Made by a program: the position numbers and the translations under genes
Part shown: piece by piece, positions 1 through 9,131 of the stretch
How positions within the stretch are numbered: position 1 is the stretch's first letter
How the letters are laid out: the number at the start of each line of letters is the position of its first letter
The notes under the pieces: model-generated
The model's database searches: none
What the model was told of the DNA's origin: nothing
Seen by the model: only the letters and a program-made list of their open reading frames with translations
Origin: Variovorax atrisoli 110B
GTDB taxonomy: Bacteria; Pseudomonadota; Gammaproteobacteria; Burkholderiales; Burkholderiaceae_C
Reading direction: 5' to 3'
NCBI RefSeq assembly: GCF_000382045.1
Contig: NZ_KB907464.1
Location: 62,001-126,000, forward strand
Length of the DNA stretch: 64,000 nucleotides

Positions 1-5
1 GCGGC

Positions 6-719
6 ATGGAAGAAGAAGGCACCGCCGTCGACGCCGTGCGCAGCTTCGCGGCCTGGCCCTCCACGGCCATCGACCGCGCCTTCCTCACGCGCTGGGGTCT
101 CGACGACCGGGCCGCCGGCCTGCCCGCGGTGGCCGAACTGCAGCTGGACCGCCCCTACCTGTTCCGGCCCGGCAGCCCCGCGACGGGCTGGCTGAGCCAC
201 GGCTGGTCGGGCTTCGACGGCGAGGGCGCGCGCAGCGAGGGGGAGCTTGCCTGCCTCGTGGTGCCGCTGCCCGCGCTGTCGGCGCCGTCACAGGCCTGCG
301 TGCAATCGCTGTCGCATCGGCAGCCCTACCGCGTGGAGGTGCGCGTCGACTATTGCGGCAACGCCAGGTCCACCAGCGTGCACGCGATGTTCGACGGGAT
401 GGTGCTGCCAAGCCAGCAGACGACCGGCGCACGGCGGCGCAGCCTGGTGTTCGAGGTCGAACCGGCCGCGGGCCGCAAATGCCTGGTGCTGCAGTTCGTC
501 GTGGCCGGTACCGGCGTGCGCGGCGGCCCGATGCGCAGGCGCGCGGCGCCTCCGGCCTTCACGATCAGGAAGCTGCAGGTGTCGCTGCGCATGGGCCGGG
601 GCGTGATCTCCGCGCCGCCGAAGGCGAAGGCGGTGCGATGGCCCGAGTTGCATCCGGTGCGCGCGATGGCCCGGAGGGTCCGTGCGTTGATCGATTCGGC
701 GCGCGGAATCGCAGGCTGA
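6..719 (+). CDS. Hypothetical protein, possible carbohydrate-associated beta-sandwich domain
   Basis: I do not recognise this gene with certainty. The 237-residue frame opens at the window edge, so the true start may lie upstream and this may be only the C-terminal part of a larger protein. Around residues 62-90 it has a GW-S-G-F-D-G-E-G-A-R-S-E-G pattern that resembles the GWS..E..G.WS.G signature of beta-sandwich domains appended to some glycosyltransferases and membrane transferases. That comparison is from memory and tentative. The tail is basic (many Arg). No signal peptide or membrane segment is visible in the part seen. The neighbouring glycosyltransferases make a glycan role plausible but unproven. 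Confidence 0.55.
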   Translation: MEEEGTAVDAVRSFAAWPSTAIDRAFLTRWGLDDRAAGLPAVAELQLDRPYLFRPGSPATGWLSHGWSGFDGEGARSEGELACLVVPLPALSAPSQACVQSLSHRQPYRVEVRVDYCGNARSTSVHAMFDGMVLPSQQTTGARRRSLVFEVEPAAGRKCLVLQFVVAGTGVRGGPMRRRAAPPAFTIRKLQVSLRMGRGVISAPPKAKAVRWPELHPVRAMARRVRALIDSARGIAG

Positions 720-891
720 CGCAGGTAGCCTTCCGCCGCGTGCGCTTGCCTGGGCAGCCGGAGCCCACGAGCCGAAGACTGACGCCCTCGCTGCAGGCAG
801 GCTGGCAGCCGGCAGAGCCGGACCGACGGAAATTGGCCTTCGCCGGCACGCATGCATTCGCATGCGCCGCACGAACACAGGAGAGTTCCGG

Positions 892-1257
892 ATGTCCGAG
901 ACCCACAAGGCAATCCTCGAGAAGGCCAATGCCGCCATCGCCCAGGGCGACCACGAAGGATTTCTCACGTTCTGCACCGACGACACGAAGTGGACCTTCG
1001 TCGGCGACAGAACCCTCGACGGCAAGCAGGCGGTGCGTGAATGGATGGCGACCGCCTACCTGGAGCCACCCCGGTTCGAGGTGCACCGCCTGATCGCCGA
1101 CGGCGACTTTCTCGCTGCCCTCGGCGAGATCACGCTGAAGGACGAAACCGGCAAGGCGACCCGCCATGCGTACTGCGATGTCTGGCGCTTGCGCGATGGC
1201 CGGCTGGCCGAACTGCAGGCCTTCGTCGTCGAAGCCCGCCCGCAGGCGCAGGGCTGA
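892..1257 (+). CDS. SnoaL/NTF2-like fold protein
   Basis: This 121-residue protein has the length and layout of SnoaL-like/NTF2-like proteins: an N-terminal helix pair (ILEKANAAIAQGDHEGFL), then a curved beta-sheet with WTFVGDRTLDGKQAV and a final strand run ending in CDVWRLRDGRLAELQAFVVE. The family includes ketosteroid isomerase-like enzymes and non-catalytic ligand-binding proteins, so the substrate cannot be told. I chose ATG at 892 because AGGAGA lies about 8 bases upstream; an in-frame ATG at 862 lacks this. It stands alone on the plus strand and ends 7 bases from the convergent glycosyltransferase gene. Confidence 0.82.
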   Translation: MSETHKAILEKANAAIAQGDHEGFLTFCTDDTKWTFVGDRTLDGKQAVREWMATAYLEPPRFEVHRLIADGDFLAALGEITLKDETGKATRHAYCDVWRLRDGRLAELQAFVVEARPQAQG

Positions 1258-1264
1258 CGGCCGC

Positions 1265-2392
1265 CTATCGCTGCGCGTTCGACGCCGCAAGCCCGTGCAA
1301 CAGCACGACCCAGTGCTGTAGCCGCTCGATGGCCGCCTGCCGGCCGTCGGCAGTGCGCGCCGCGTCATCGGCCGCCGCCGCGAGCAGTTCCTCCGCCACG
1401 CCCGCCACGGCCCGTGCGAACTTCGGCGCGTCGCCGCGCCACACCACCACGCGGTGCGCCAGCCCGAGCTGCGCCGCGCGGCCCGCGTTGATCGCCTGCT
1501 CGGGCTGGTCGGTGAGCAGCAGCAGGATCGGCCTGCGGTAGACCGCCGCGATCGACAGCGCCGCCATGCCCGGTGCCGAGACGATGAAGGCGCTGTGCGC
1601 GGCTGCCTCGATCCAGTGCTCGTCGCGCGCGTGCCAGTGCGGGCGGTGCGCATAGCCCTCGCCGACGAGGTGCGCGGGCACGCCGGCGTCGGCGAGCCCC
1701 TGCTCCAGCCCGTCGGCCAGCGCCGGTTCCTGGAAGTGCGGGTTGAGGTAGACGGCCGCGACACGATGCTGCGTCGCATCGCCCCTGTCCACCGCGTCGA
1801 CCACGGCCACCGGCGTGGCCAGCCGGTGACGGCCGCGTTCGTCGTGCCGGGGCTCGCCGTAGGCGAAGTCGTGCTCGATGCGCGCGAGGCTGCGGTCGAT
1901 CTGCCAGGCCACGATGCGGCCGAACAGACGGGCGACGAAGCCCGGCATGCGTCCGCCGAAGTTGGTCTCCAGCGCATGCCGCAGGCTCGCGCCGTACACG
2001 TGCACCACCTTGCGCCGCCACAAGGGCAGCCAGCCCATCAGCAGCAGCGCGGGGTGGAAGGAGTCGTTCACCACCAGGTCGGCATCGCGGAAGTGCGCGC
2101 GCAGGCGCCACACGTCGCGCAGCATGCGTTCGGGCCTGAACATGTACAGCGCCACGTTGCGGTCGGTCTCGCGGCGCAGCATGTTCTGCTGCGTGTCGAA
2201 CTGCACCGCGTAGTGGCGCGAGAGCACTGGCGCGTCGATGCCGAAACCGGCGAGGAAGCGCGCGCCCTCGTCGGAGGTGGTGAGCACGCGCACCTGCGCA
2301 CCGGCCTCGCGCAGCGCATGCGTGAGCAGCTGCGCGCGCATGAGGTGCCCGCGCGCGTCCGCGGTCGCGAGGTACAGGATGCGCGGCGGCAT
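1265..2392 (-). CDS. GT-B fold glycosyltransferase (MurG/UGT-like)
   Basis: This 375-residue protein is predicted to transfer a sugar from a nucleotide donor. The N-terminal half starts with ILYLATADARGHLMRAQLL, the glycine/histidine-containing first strand-loop of GT-B enzymes that work on whole-cell glycan or lipid acceptors. The C-terminal half has SAFIVSAPGMAALSIAA followed by RRPILLLLTDQPEQAINA, which matches the donor-binding region of MurG/UGT-type enzymes (a Gly-rich turn, then a Gln near the sugar site). It is the last gene of a four-gene minus-strand operon, only 3 bases downstream of the ferritin-like gene. Acceptor unknown. Confidence 0.78.
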   Translation of the reverse strand: MPPRILYLATADARGHLMRAQLLTHALREAGAQVRVLTTSDEGARFLAGFGIDAPVLSRHYAVQFDTQQNMLRRETDRNVALYMFRPERMLRDVWRLRAHFRDADLVVNDSFHPALLLMGWLPLWRRKVVHVYGASLRHALETNFGGRMPGFVARLFGRIVAWQIDRSLARIEHDFAYGEPRHDERGRHRLATPVAVVDAVDRGDATQHRVAAVYLNPHFQEPALADGLEQGLADAGVPAHLVGEGYAHRPHWHARDEHWIEAAAHSAFIVSAPGMAALSIAAVYRRPILLLLTDQPEQAINAGRAAQLGLAHRVVVWRGDAPKFARAVAGVAEELLAAAADDAARTADGRQAAIERLQHWVVLLHGLAASNAQR

Positions 2393-2395
2393 CGC

Positions 2396-3178
2396 TCAGG
2401 CGTGGTGCCGCACCGGTGGCGCCGAGCCCGGGCGCAGGCGCAGCGCCACGCCGGCGAGCCACATGCCGAGAGCTCCCGTCACGCCGAAACCGCGCTCGGT
2501 GTCGCGCACCTCGCGCATCAGCTGCGCGAGCCGCGCCTCTTCATGCGGGGCCACGCAGCGCTGCAGCGTACGGGTGCACAGGCGGATGTGGCGGTCCTCG
2601 TCGGCCATCACGCGCGCGAGCAGCGGATGCAGCGCGTGCTGCGGGCCGATCAACGCGCAGTGGCGCTGCAGGATGCGCGAGGCCATCTGCTCGGCCGCGA
2701 GGCCGATGGCGTAGGCGGGAACCAGCCCGCCGTGCGCGAAGTGCGGCGCATGGCGGCGGATCAGCGCCTGCCAGCGTGCGAGCTTGCGGCGGCTGAACCA
2801 GTCGGGCCTGGGCGCTTCCTCCGGCGATGCGGCGGCCTGCGCGCTGCCGCCGCGCTCGACGATGGCCTGTGCGAACAGGCGCGCATGCAGCTGCTCGTCG
2901 GCCAGGTGCTGGTCGAGCTGGCGAACGAGCCATTCGGGCGGCGCGATGCGCAGCTCGCGCTGCAGCGCCTGCTCCGACGATTCCTCGCCCACGAGGTAGA
3001 AGCGCAGCAGCAGCATCTCTCCGTCGTTGCTCGCATGCAGCTGCCGCAGCGCGGCGCGCTTGACGTGGTGCACCAGCCGGGCCTGCAGCGCGGGCCAGCC
3101 GCGCAGTCGCGGCGGCGAGAGGCACTCGAAGCCGGGCGCGGAGCCGGCCGGGTTGCCAGGCGTGGGGTCAGCGGCCAT
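2396..3178 (-). CDS. Ferritin-like diiron protein, role unknown
   Basis: This 260-residue, mostly helical protein carries a full set of putative diiron ligands in the order of the ferritin-like superfamily: Glu65/66 in VGEESSEQ, Glu95-x-x-His98 in DEQLH, Glu163 in LAAEQMAS, and Glu194-x-x-His197 in DEDRH. Such a site usually activates oxygen or stores and oxidises iron. The length exceeds that of ferritin or bacterioferritin and I cannot assign a known subfamily. Its start overlaps the stop of the upstream secreted-protein gene by 11 bases and it ends 3 bases before the GT-B gene, so translation is likely coupled. A diiron oxygenase or desaturase acting on a lipid or sugar intermediate is one possibility; this is inference. 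Confidence 0.7.
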   Translation of the reverse strand: MAADPTPGNPAGSAPGFECLSPPRLRGWPALQARLVHHVKRAALRQLHASNDGEMLLLRFYLVGEESSEQALQRELRIAPPEWLVRQLDQHLADEQLHARLFAQAIVERGGSAQAAASPEEAPRPDWFSRRKLARWQALIRRHAPHFAHGGLVPAYAIGLAAEQMASRILQRHCALIGPQHALHPLLARVMADEDRHIRLCTRTLQRCVAPHEEARLAQLMREVRDTERGFGVTGALGMWLAGVALRLRPGSAPPVRHHA

Positions 3179-4181
3179 CGGCCCTGGTCTTCACCGGTTG
3201 CGGCGGCTGTTGCTGCTGCCAGCCCAGCACCAGCCCGATGAAACTGTCCTGCAGGAAGGCGCGCGCGGCGGCGTCGGCGCCCGCGAACTCGCGCTGCTGG
3301 CCGTCGTAGCGGATGTAGCCCTTGCCGTCGGCGGCGCCCAGCAGCAGCTTCTCGTTCTTGCGGAAGCCGCGCTGCAGCAGGGGCTGCAGCAGAGGCTGCG
3401 ATTCGAGCCCGTAGAGGAACATGTCGCGCTGGATCACCTGGCGCGGGATCTTGCTGCTGAGCGCCTGCAGCTCGAGCGTCCAGTTGCCCTGCCGCATCGC
3501 CTCGGCCAGGTCGCGGCCCTTGGCGCCCGGCGCGCGGAAACGCGCGCGCGCCACCGACTTGGAGGCCCGGCTCAGGCCGAGGCCGATGGTGATGTCGGCG
3601 TCCCGCGCGCCATCGGCGCGGTTGTCGTCCACCTGCACGAACACGTTGGCCAGCCGCGCGGCCAGCGAGGGCTTCGCCAGCGCCTCGACGACCTGCTCGG
3701 CGGTGAGCATCACGCGCTCGCTGCCGGGTTCGTTCACCGTCACCTTGTACGGATCGATGCGGATGTCGTCGAACTCGCCGCTCACCGGCGAATGGGCATG
3801 GCTGCTGACCGACCACTCGCTGCCCGAGCGGCTCAGCAGCGCATGGAAGGTCAGCGGCACGCGCTGGCCGTCGCGCGCGCGGCCGGAGCCCTGCAGCAGC
3901 ACGTCGCCGACGATGGTCTTCTCGGGGTAGCTGCGGGTGCTGGCGAAGCGGATGGTGTGGGACGCCGAGTCGAGCGCGGCGTGGGTGTCGGCGTCGTCCA
4001 GCGCGAGGCGGTTGCACTCGCTGCCGCCACCCGCGAGCGCGGCGAAGGGGCAGCCGGCGTCGGACTTGAAGTTGAAGACGCCGCGGCCGGCGAAGTCGGC
4101 GGCGCCGGCCAGCGCGCAGGTGCCGGCGAGCGCGAGGCCCAGTGCCGCTCGGCGAACGGCAGGTGAAGGGAAGTTGCGCAT
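3168..4181 (-). CDS. Exported protein of unknown function
   Basis: The 337-residue product starts with a clear Sec signal (charged MRNFPSPAVRRAA, hydrophobic core, probable cleavage after CALAGAA). The mature part is soluble with many beta-strand-like segments (VPLTFHALLSRSGSEWSVSS; DITIGLGLSRASK) and a Gln-rich stretch near the end (WQQQQPPQPV). Two cysteines lie close to the mature N-terminus and might pair. I do not recognise a family. I chose the ATG at 4181 because it begins the signal peptide; the frame stays open to 4262. The gene sits 49 bases after the GT2 gene and overlaps the ferritin-like gene, which suggests a periplasmic partner in the same pathway. Confidence 0.7.
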   Translation of the reverse strand: MRNFPSPAVRRAALGLALAGTCALAGAADFAGRGVFNFKSDAGCPFAALAGGGSECNRLALDDADTHAALDSASHTIRFASTRSYPEKTIVGDVLLQGSGRARDGQRVPLTFHALLSRSGSEWSVSSHAHSPVSGEFDDIRIDPYKVTVNEPGSERVMLTAEQVVEALAKPSLAARLANVFVQVDDNRADGARDADITIGLGLSRASKSVARARFRAPGAKGRDLAEAMRQGNWTLELQALSSKIPRQVIQRDMFLYGLESQPLLQPLLQRGFRKNEKLLLGAADGKGYIRYDGQQREFAGADAAARAFLQDSFIGLVLGWQQQQPPQPVKTRADGR

Positions 4182-4230
4182 GGTCTTTGTTCGTTCTTCT
4201 TCTGCGGAAAGGGAAAGGAGCAGGGCTCGA

Positions 4231-5259
4231 TCAGGGCCGGTGATACGACAGCGCCTGCGCATCCGCGTGGGTGCGCCCGGTCGTGTGCCAGCCGATGCCG
4301 CGCGCGAACGCGCCCAGCATGTCGATGGCCGAGAAACCCAGGATCAGCGCCACGCCCGCGAGCCAGCGCAGGCCGCGCAGCGGCGGCAGGTCTTGATGGT
4401 TGAGCGCCTTCATGCTGAAGCCCAGCCGCGTGAACAGCACCGCCAGCGGCCCGATCGGACCGCTGCGCGCGAGCCACTGCCAGCGGGGCGACACGTAGCT
4501 GCGCAGCAGGTGCGGCGTGAGCGAGTAGGTGTCCTGCCCGCGCATCCAGCGCAGCTTCAGCGCCTCGGCGCGGGTGTCGGGCAGGCGGTGCTCGGTGTGG
4601 GCCGCGGCTGCGTAGTGGATGGGCACGCCCGCCGCCTTCAGCCGCATGCCGAGCACCTGGCAGTGCGCGCGGTAGACGCCGTCGAGCGCCTGGTAGCTGT
4701 GCTGCTCGAACACGTCGCGGCGGAAGGCCACGTTGTTCGCGTAGAAGTTGCTCGTGGCGCCGGCGTGGTCGGCGTTGGGGAAGTACATGAAGTCGATGGT
4801 GGTGAGCGCGGTGCCCACCACGCTGGCTGCATAGCTGGTGCGCCCGGCCACCACGGCTGGCGCTTCGGCGCCCCTGGTGAAGGGCAGCAGCATCTGAAGC
4901 AGCCAGTCGTCGTCGGGCAGGCAGTCGGCGTCGGCGAACACCACGTGCGTGCAGCGCTGCGCGTCGGTGGCCGCGAAGCCCGCGTTCTTGGCGTCGTAGT
5001 AGCCGGTGCTCGCGTCGATGCGCACGAAGTCGACCGGGCGGCCTGCGAGCGCGCTCACGGCCTCGCAGGTGGCGGGGCTCAGGCCGTCGTGCGTGATGAC
5101 CACCTGCGCGAGCGCGGCGAGCGGCAGCTTCTGCCTGCCCAGCAGGGCGACCAGGCGCTGCAGGCTGGCACCGGCCCTGGCCTCGGCATCGGCTCCGCCG
5201 CGCAGGTTGTTGGTCTCCAGGACCAGAGCGCAACGCGCGGCAACTTGATCGGGCATCAT
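4231..5259 (-). CDS. Family 2 glycosyltransferase, membrane associated
   Basis: The 342-residue protein has GT-A features: an N-terminal nucleotide-binding beta-alpha unit, DAKNAGF (the conserved Asn/Gly acceptor loop) and the DxD motif in VVFADADCLPDDDWL that binds the metal and nucleotide sugar. A later MRGQDTYSL segment may correspond to the catalytic Gln/Arg-x-x-Arg/Trp region. Two weakly hydrophobic stretches near the C-terminus (GLRWLAGVALILGFSAI) suggest membrane attachment. ATG at 5259 was chosen because AGGA lies about 8 bases upstream; ATGs at 5280 and 5298 are possible. It is the first gene of the four-gene minus-strand operon and diverges from ugd across about 96 bases. Confidence 0.85.
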   Translation of the reverse strand: MMPDQVAARCALVLETNNLRGGADAEARAGASLQRLVALLGRQKLPLAALAQVVITHDGLSPATCEAVSALAGRPVDFVRIDASTGYYDAKNAGFAATDAQRCTHVVFADADCLPDDDWLLQMLLPFTRGAEAPAVVAGRTSYAASVVGTALTTIDFMYFPNADHAGATSNFYANNVAFRRDVFEQHSYQALDGVYRAHCQVLGMRLKAAGVPIHYAAAAHTEHRLPDTRAEALKLRWMRGQDTYSLTPHLLRSYVSPRWQWLARSGPIGPLAVLFTRLGFSMKALNHQDLPPLRGLRWLAGVALILGFSAIDMLGAFARGIGWHTTGRTHADAQALSYHRP

Positions 5260-5355
5260 CGAATTTTCCTGTCCGGACATCGTTTTGAAGGCTTGCATCC
5301 TGCTTTTATCGCACAACCGCGCCCGCCACCAGTGCCGCATGCCATGGGGCCGGCC

Positions 5356-6684
<1,329 letters not shown>

Positions 6685-6702
<18 letters not shown>

Positions 6703-7833
6703 GTCCTGGTCCTGCGCGAGGAAGGCGTCGCCGGGCGTGAGCGGCGCATGCCGGTAGCTCGCCGGGGTGCGGCTGAGCTTCACCGGCGCGCCGATGCCGC
6801 GATAGCCGCCGGGCATCTCCACCACCATCTCGCGGTGCAGCGTGTGCGGATGCTGCAGCGCGGCATCGACCGGCAGCACGGGCGCGGCGGGCACGCCGGC
6901 GGCCATCAATTCATCGACCAGCGTGCGGCCGTCGAATGCCGCCATCGCGGCCTCGAGCCGCTGCTTGAGCTGCGCGCGGTGCACCGAGCGCGCGCCGGCC
7001 GTGCGAAAGAGCGGATCGTCCGCGAGCTCGGGCACGCCGATGCAGCGGCACATGCTCGCGAACTGCCGGTCGTTGCCCACGGCGACGAACACGGGGTCGG
7101 TGCCGGTGGCCAGCGCGTCGTAGGGATAGATGTTCGGATGCGCGTTGCCGGTGCGGCGCGGCTCGGTGCCGTCCATGAACCAGTTGGCGGCGTGCGGATG
7201 CAGCAGCGAGAGGCCGCTGTCGTACAGCGCCGCCTCTACGAACTGGCCGCGCCCGCTGCGGTTGCGTTCCTGCAGCGCGAGCAGCACGCCGATCACCGCG
7301 TTGAGGCCGGTCACCATGTCGACCACCGGCAGGCCGACGCGCAGCGGACCGCCGTCGGCCTCGCCGTTGATGCTCATGATGCCGGTCATGGCCTGCACGG
7401 CGGCGTCGTAGCCCGGCAGCCCACCCAGCGGGCCGTCGGCGCCGAAGCCCGACACGCGGCACCACACCAGGCGCGGGAAGCGCTTCGACAGTTCCTCGTA
7501 GCCGATGCCCCAGCGCTCCATGGTGCCGGTCTTGAAGTTCTCGATCAGCACGTCGGCCTCGGCCACCAGCGCGAGCAGCGCCTCGCGGCCTTCCTCGGTG
7601 GAGAAGTCCAGGTGCTGCACGCGCTTGTTGCGGTTGAGCCCGTGGTAGTACGAGGCCACGCCTTCCCTGAAGGGCGGGCCCCAGGTGCGCGTGTCGTCGC
7701 CCTGCGGCGGCTCGACCTTGAGCACGTCGGCGCCGTGGTCGCCGAGGATCTGGCCGCAGTAGGGGCCGCCGAGGATGCGGGAGATGTCGAGGACTCGGAT
7801 GCCTGCGAGGGCGCCTTGTGGAGCTTGCGTCAT
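6685..7833 (-). CDS. CaiB/BaiF family (class III) CoA-transferase
   Basis: This 382-residue protein moves CoA between acyl donors and acceptors through an aspartyl-CoA intermediate. The N-terminus GIRVLDISRILGGPYCGQIL and the following LGDHGADVLKVEPPQGDDTR are hallmark family sequences; the expected catalytic Asp is in the DAAVQAMTG region (GYDAAVQAM). It lies downstream of a Bug solute receptor and an acyl-CoA dehydrogenase on the same strand, so a catabolic route (uptake, CoA activation, oxidation of a carboxylic acid) is likely. The substrate cannot be read from sequence. A 285-base gap filled with palindromic repeats separates it from the receptor gene, so it may have its own promoter. 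Confidence 0.92.
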
Positions 7834-7864
7834 TTCTTGTTCCTGTGTTTTGCTTTGCGGGGCG

Positions 7865-7963
7865 CGTGCACAGGCCGCCGGGTACTCCCCTCCGCGAATG
7901 TCCCCCGGGCCTGCGGCCCTCCTCCTTTGTTTCGCTGCGGGGAGCACCCGACGCCCTGTGCAC
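7865..7963 (+). repeat. Palindromic repeat family R2, copy A (divergent)
   Basis: A nested inverted repeat: outer arms GTGCACAGG (7866-7874) and CCTGTGCAC (7955-7963), inner arms GGGTACTCCCC (7880-7890) and GGGGAGCACCC (7939-7949). The centre (CTCCGCGAATGTCCCCCGGGCCTGCGGCC... to TTTCGCTGCG) matches copies at 8007-8101 (opposite strand) and 28014-28111, though the arms differ in sequence. Confidence 0.75.
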
Positions 7964-8006
7964 ATGGACGCTCTGCTGGTGCCGGCCGCATGAGCGCAGC
8001 GCTCAT

Positions 8007-8101
8007 CGATCACGACGATGGGGTGCCTTGCGCAGCGAAACAAAGGAGGAGGCCGCAGGCCGGGGACATTCGCGGAGCAAGGCACCCCGTCGGCGTGATC
8101 G
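8007..8101 (-). repeat. Palindromic repeat family R2, copy B
   Basis: Arms of about 25 bases at 8007-8031 and 8077-8101 pair with few mismatches (CGATCACGACGATGGGGTGC against the complement of GCACCCCGTCGGCGTGATCG). The 45-base centre is the reverse complement of the centre of copy A and matches copy C at 28 kb. Together copies A and B form a larger inverted repeat that fills the space between the CaiB and Bug genes. Confidence 0.82.
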
Positions 8102-8118
8102 CTCCCCGGATGACTGCC

Positions 8119-9096
8119 TCAGTCGAGCTGCGCCCCCGACTTCTTCACGACGTCCTTCCACTTCACGGACTCGCCAGCAATGAACTGCCCGAGCTTCTGC
8201 GGCGAAGTGTCGGCAGGCACTTCGAGACCCTGGGCCGCGAACATCTGCTTCACCTTGGGCGAATTCAGCACTTCCGTGAACGCATGGTTGAGCTTGTTCA
8301 CGCGATCGGCAGGCGTGCCGGCCGGCGCGACGATGCCGAAGAACACGCTCACGTCGTAGCCCTTGTAGCCCTGCTCCGAGATCGTCGGCACCTCCGGCAG
8401 CGCCTGCGAGCGCGCGACGGTGGCCACGCCCAGCGCGCGCAGCTTGCCGGCCTTGACGTAGGGCAGCGCGGTGAGGATGTCGGTGAAGGTCATGCTGACC
8501 TGGTTGCCCAGCAGGTCGTTGAGCGCGGGGCCGGTGCCCTTGTAGGGAATGTGCTGCAGGTCGGTGCCCGCCACCGAATTGAAGAGCACGCCCGCGAGGT
8601 GCGACGAGGCGCCGTTGCCCGACGAGGCATAGCTGAGCTTGCCGGGGTTGGCCTTCGCGTAGGCCACCAGCTCCTGCACGTTCTTCACCGGCAGCGACGG
8701 GTTCACCACCAGGATGTTGGGCAGGTAGCCGACCTGGATCACCGGCGCGAAGCTCTTGACCGGGTCGTAGTTGATCTTGCGGTAAAGGCTCGAGTTGATG
8801 GCCAGCGGGCCCGAGGTGCCGAACAGCAGCGTGTGGCCGTCGGCCTCGGCGCGCGCCACGTATTCGGCGCCGATGTTGCCGCCGGCACCCGCACGGTTCT
8901 CCACGATCATGGGCTGGCCGAGGCGGTCCTTCATCTCGGCGGCGAGCGTGCGCGCCATCGCGTCGGTGGGGCCGCCGGGCGGGAAGGGAACGACCAGCAT
9001 CAGGGGCTTGGAGGGGAAGGCGTCGGCCGCTTGCGCGGCGGGCATGGCAGTCATCAGCGTGGCACAGGCGGCCAGCAGGAAGGTGATGCGTTTCAA
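8119..9096 (-). CDS. Bug/TctC family periplasmic solute receptor
   Basis: A 325-residue periplasmic binding protein of the tripartite tricarboxylate transporter receptor family, which binds carboxylates. A Sec signal (KRITFLLAACATLMTAMPAAQA) precedes a mature start AADAFPSKPLMLVVPFPPGG, and the motif PGGPTDAMAR, then ENRAGAGGNIGAEYVA, are typical of the family. The start is read as TTG at 9096, preceded by GGAGA with a 6-base gap; there is no suitable ATG. No membrane components (TctA/TctB) are nearby, which is usual for this expanded family in Burkholderiales. It sits between the acyl-CoA dehydrogenase (35 bases upstream) and the CoA-transferase. Confidence 0.93.
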   Translation of the reverse strand: MKRITFLLAACATLMTAMPAAQAADAFPSKPLMLVVPFPPGGPTDAMARTLAAEMKDRLGQPMIVENRAGAGGNIGAEYVARAEADGHTLLFGTSGPLAINSSLYRKINYDPVKSFAPVIQVGYLPNILVVNPSLPVKNVQELVAYAKANPGKLSYASSGNGASSHLAGVLFNSVAGTDLQHIPYKGTGPALNDLLGNQVSMTFTDILTALPYVKAGKLRALGVATVARSQALPEVPTISEQGYKGYDVSVFFGIVAPAGTPADRVNKLNHAFTEVLNSPKVKQMFAAQGLEVPADTSPQKLGQFIAGESVKWKDVVKKSGAQLD

Positions 9097-9131
9097 GGGA
9101 TGTCTCCGATTTTTTGAATGAAAGAGAAAGC

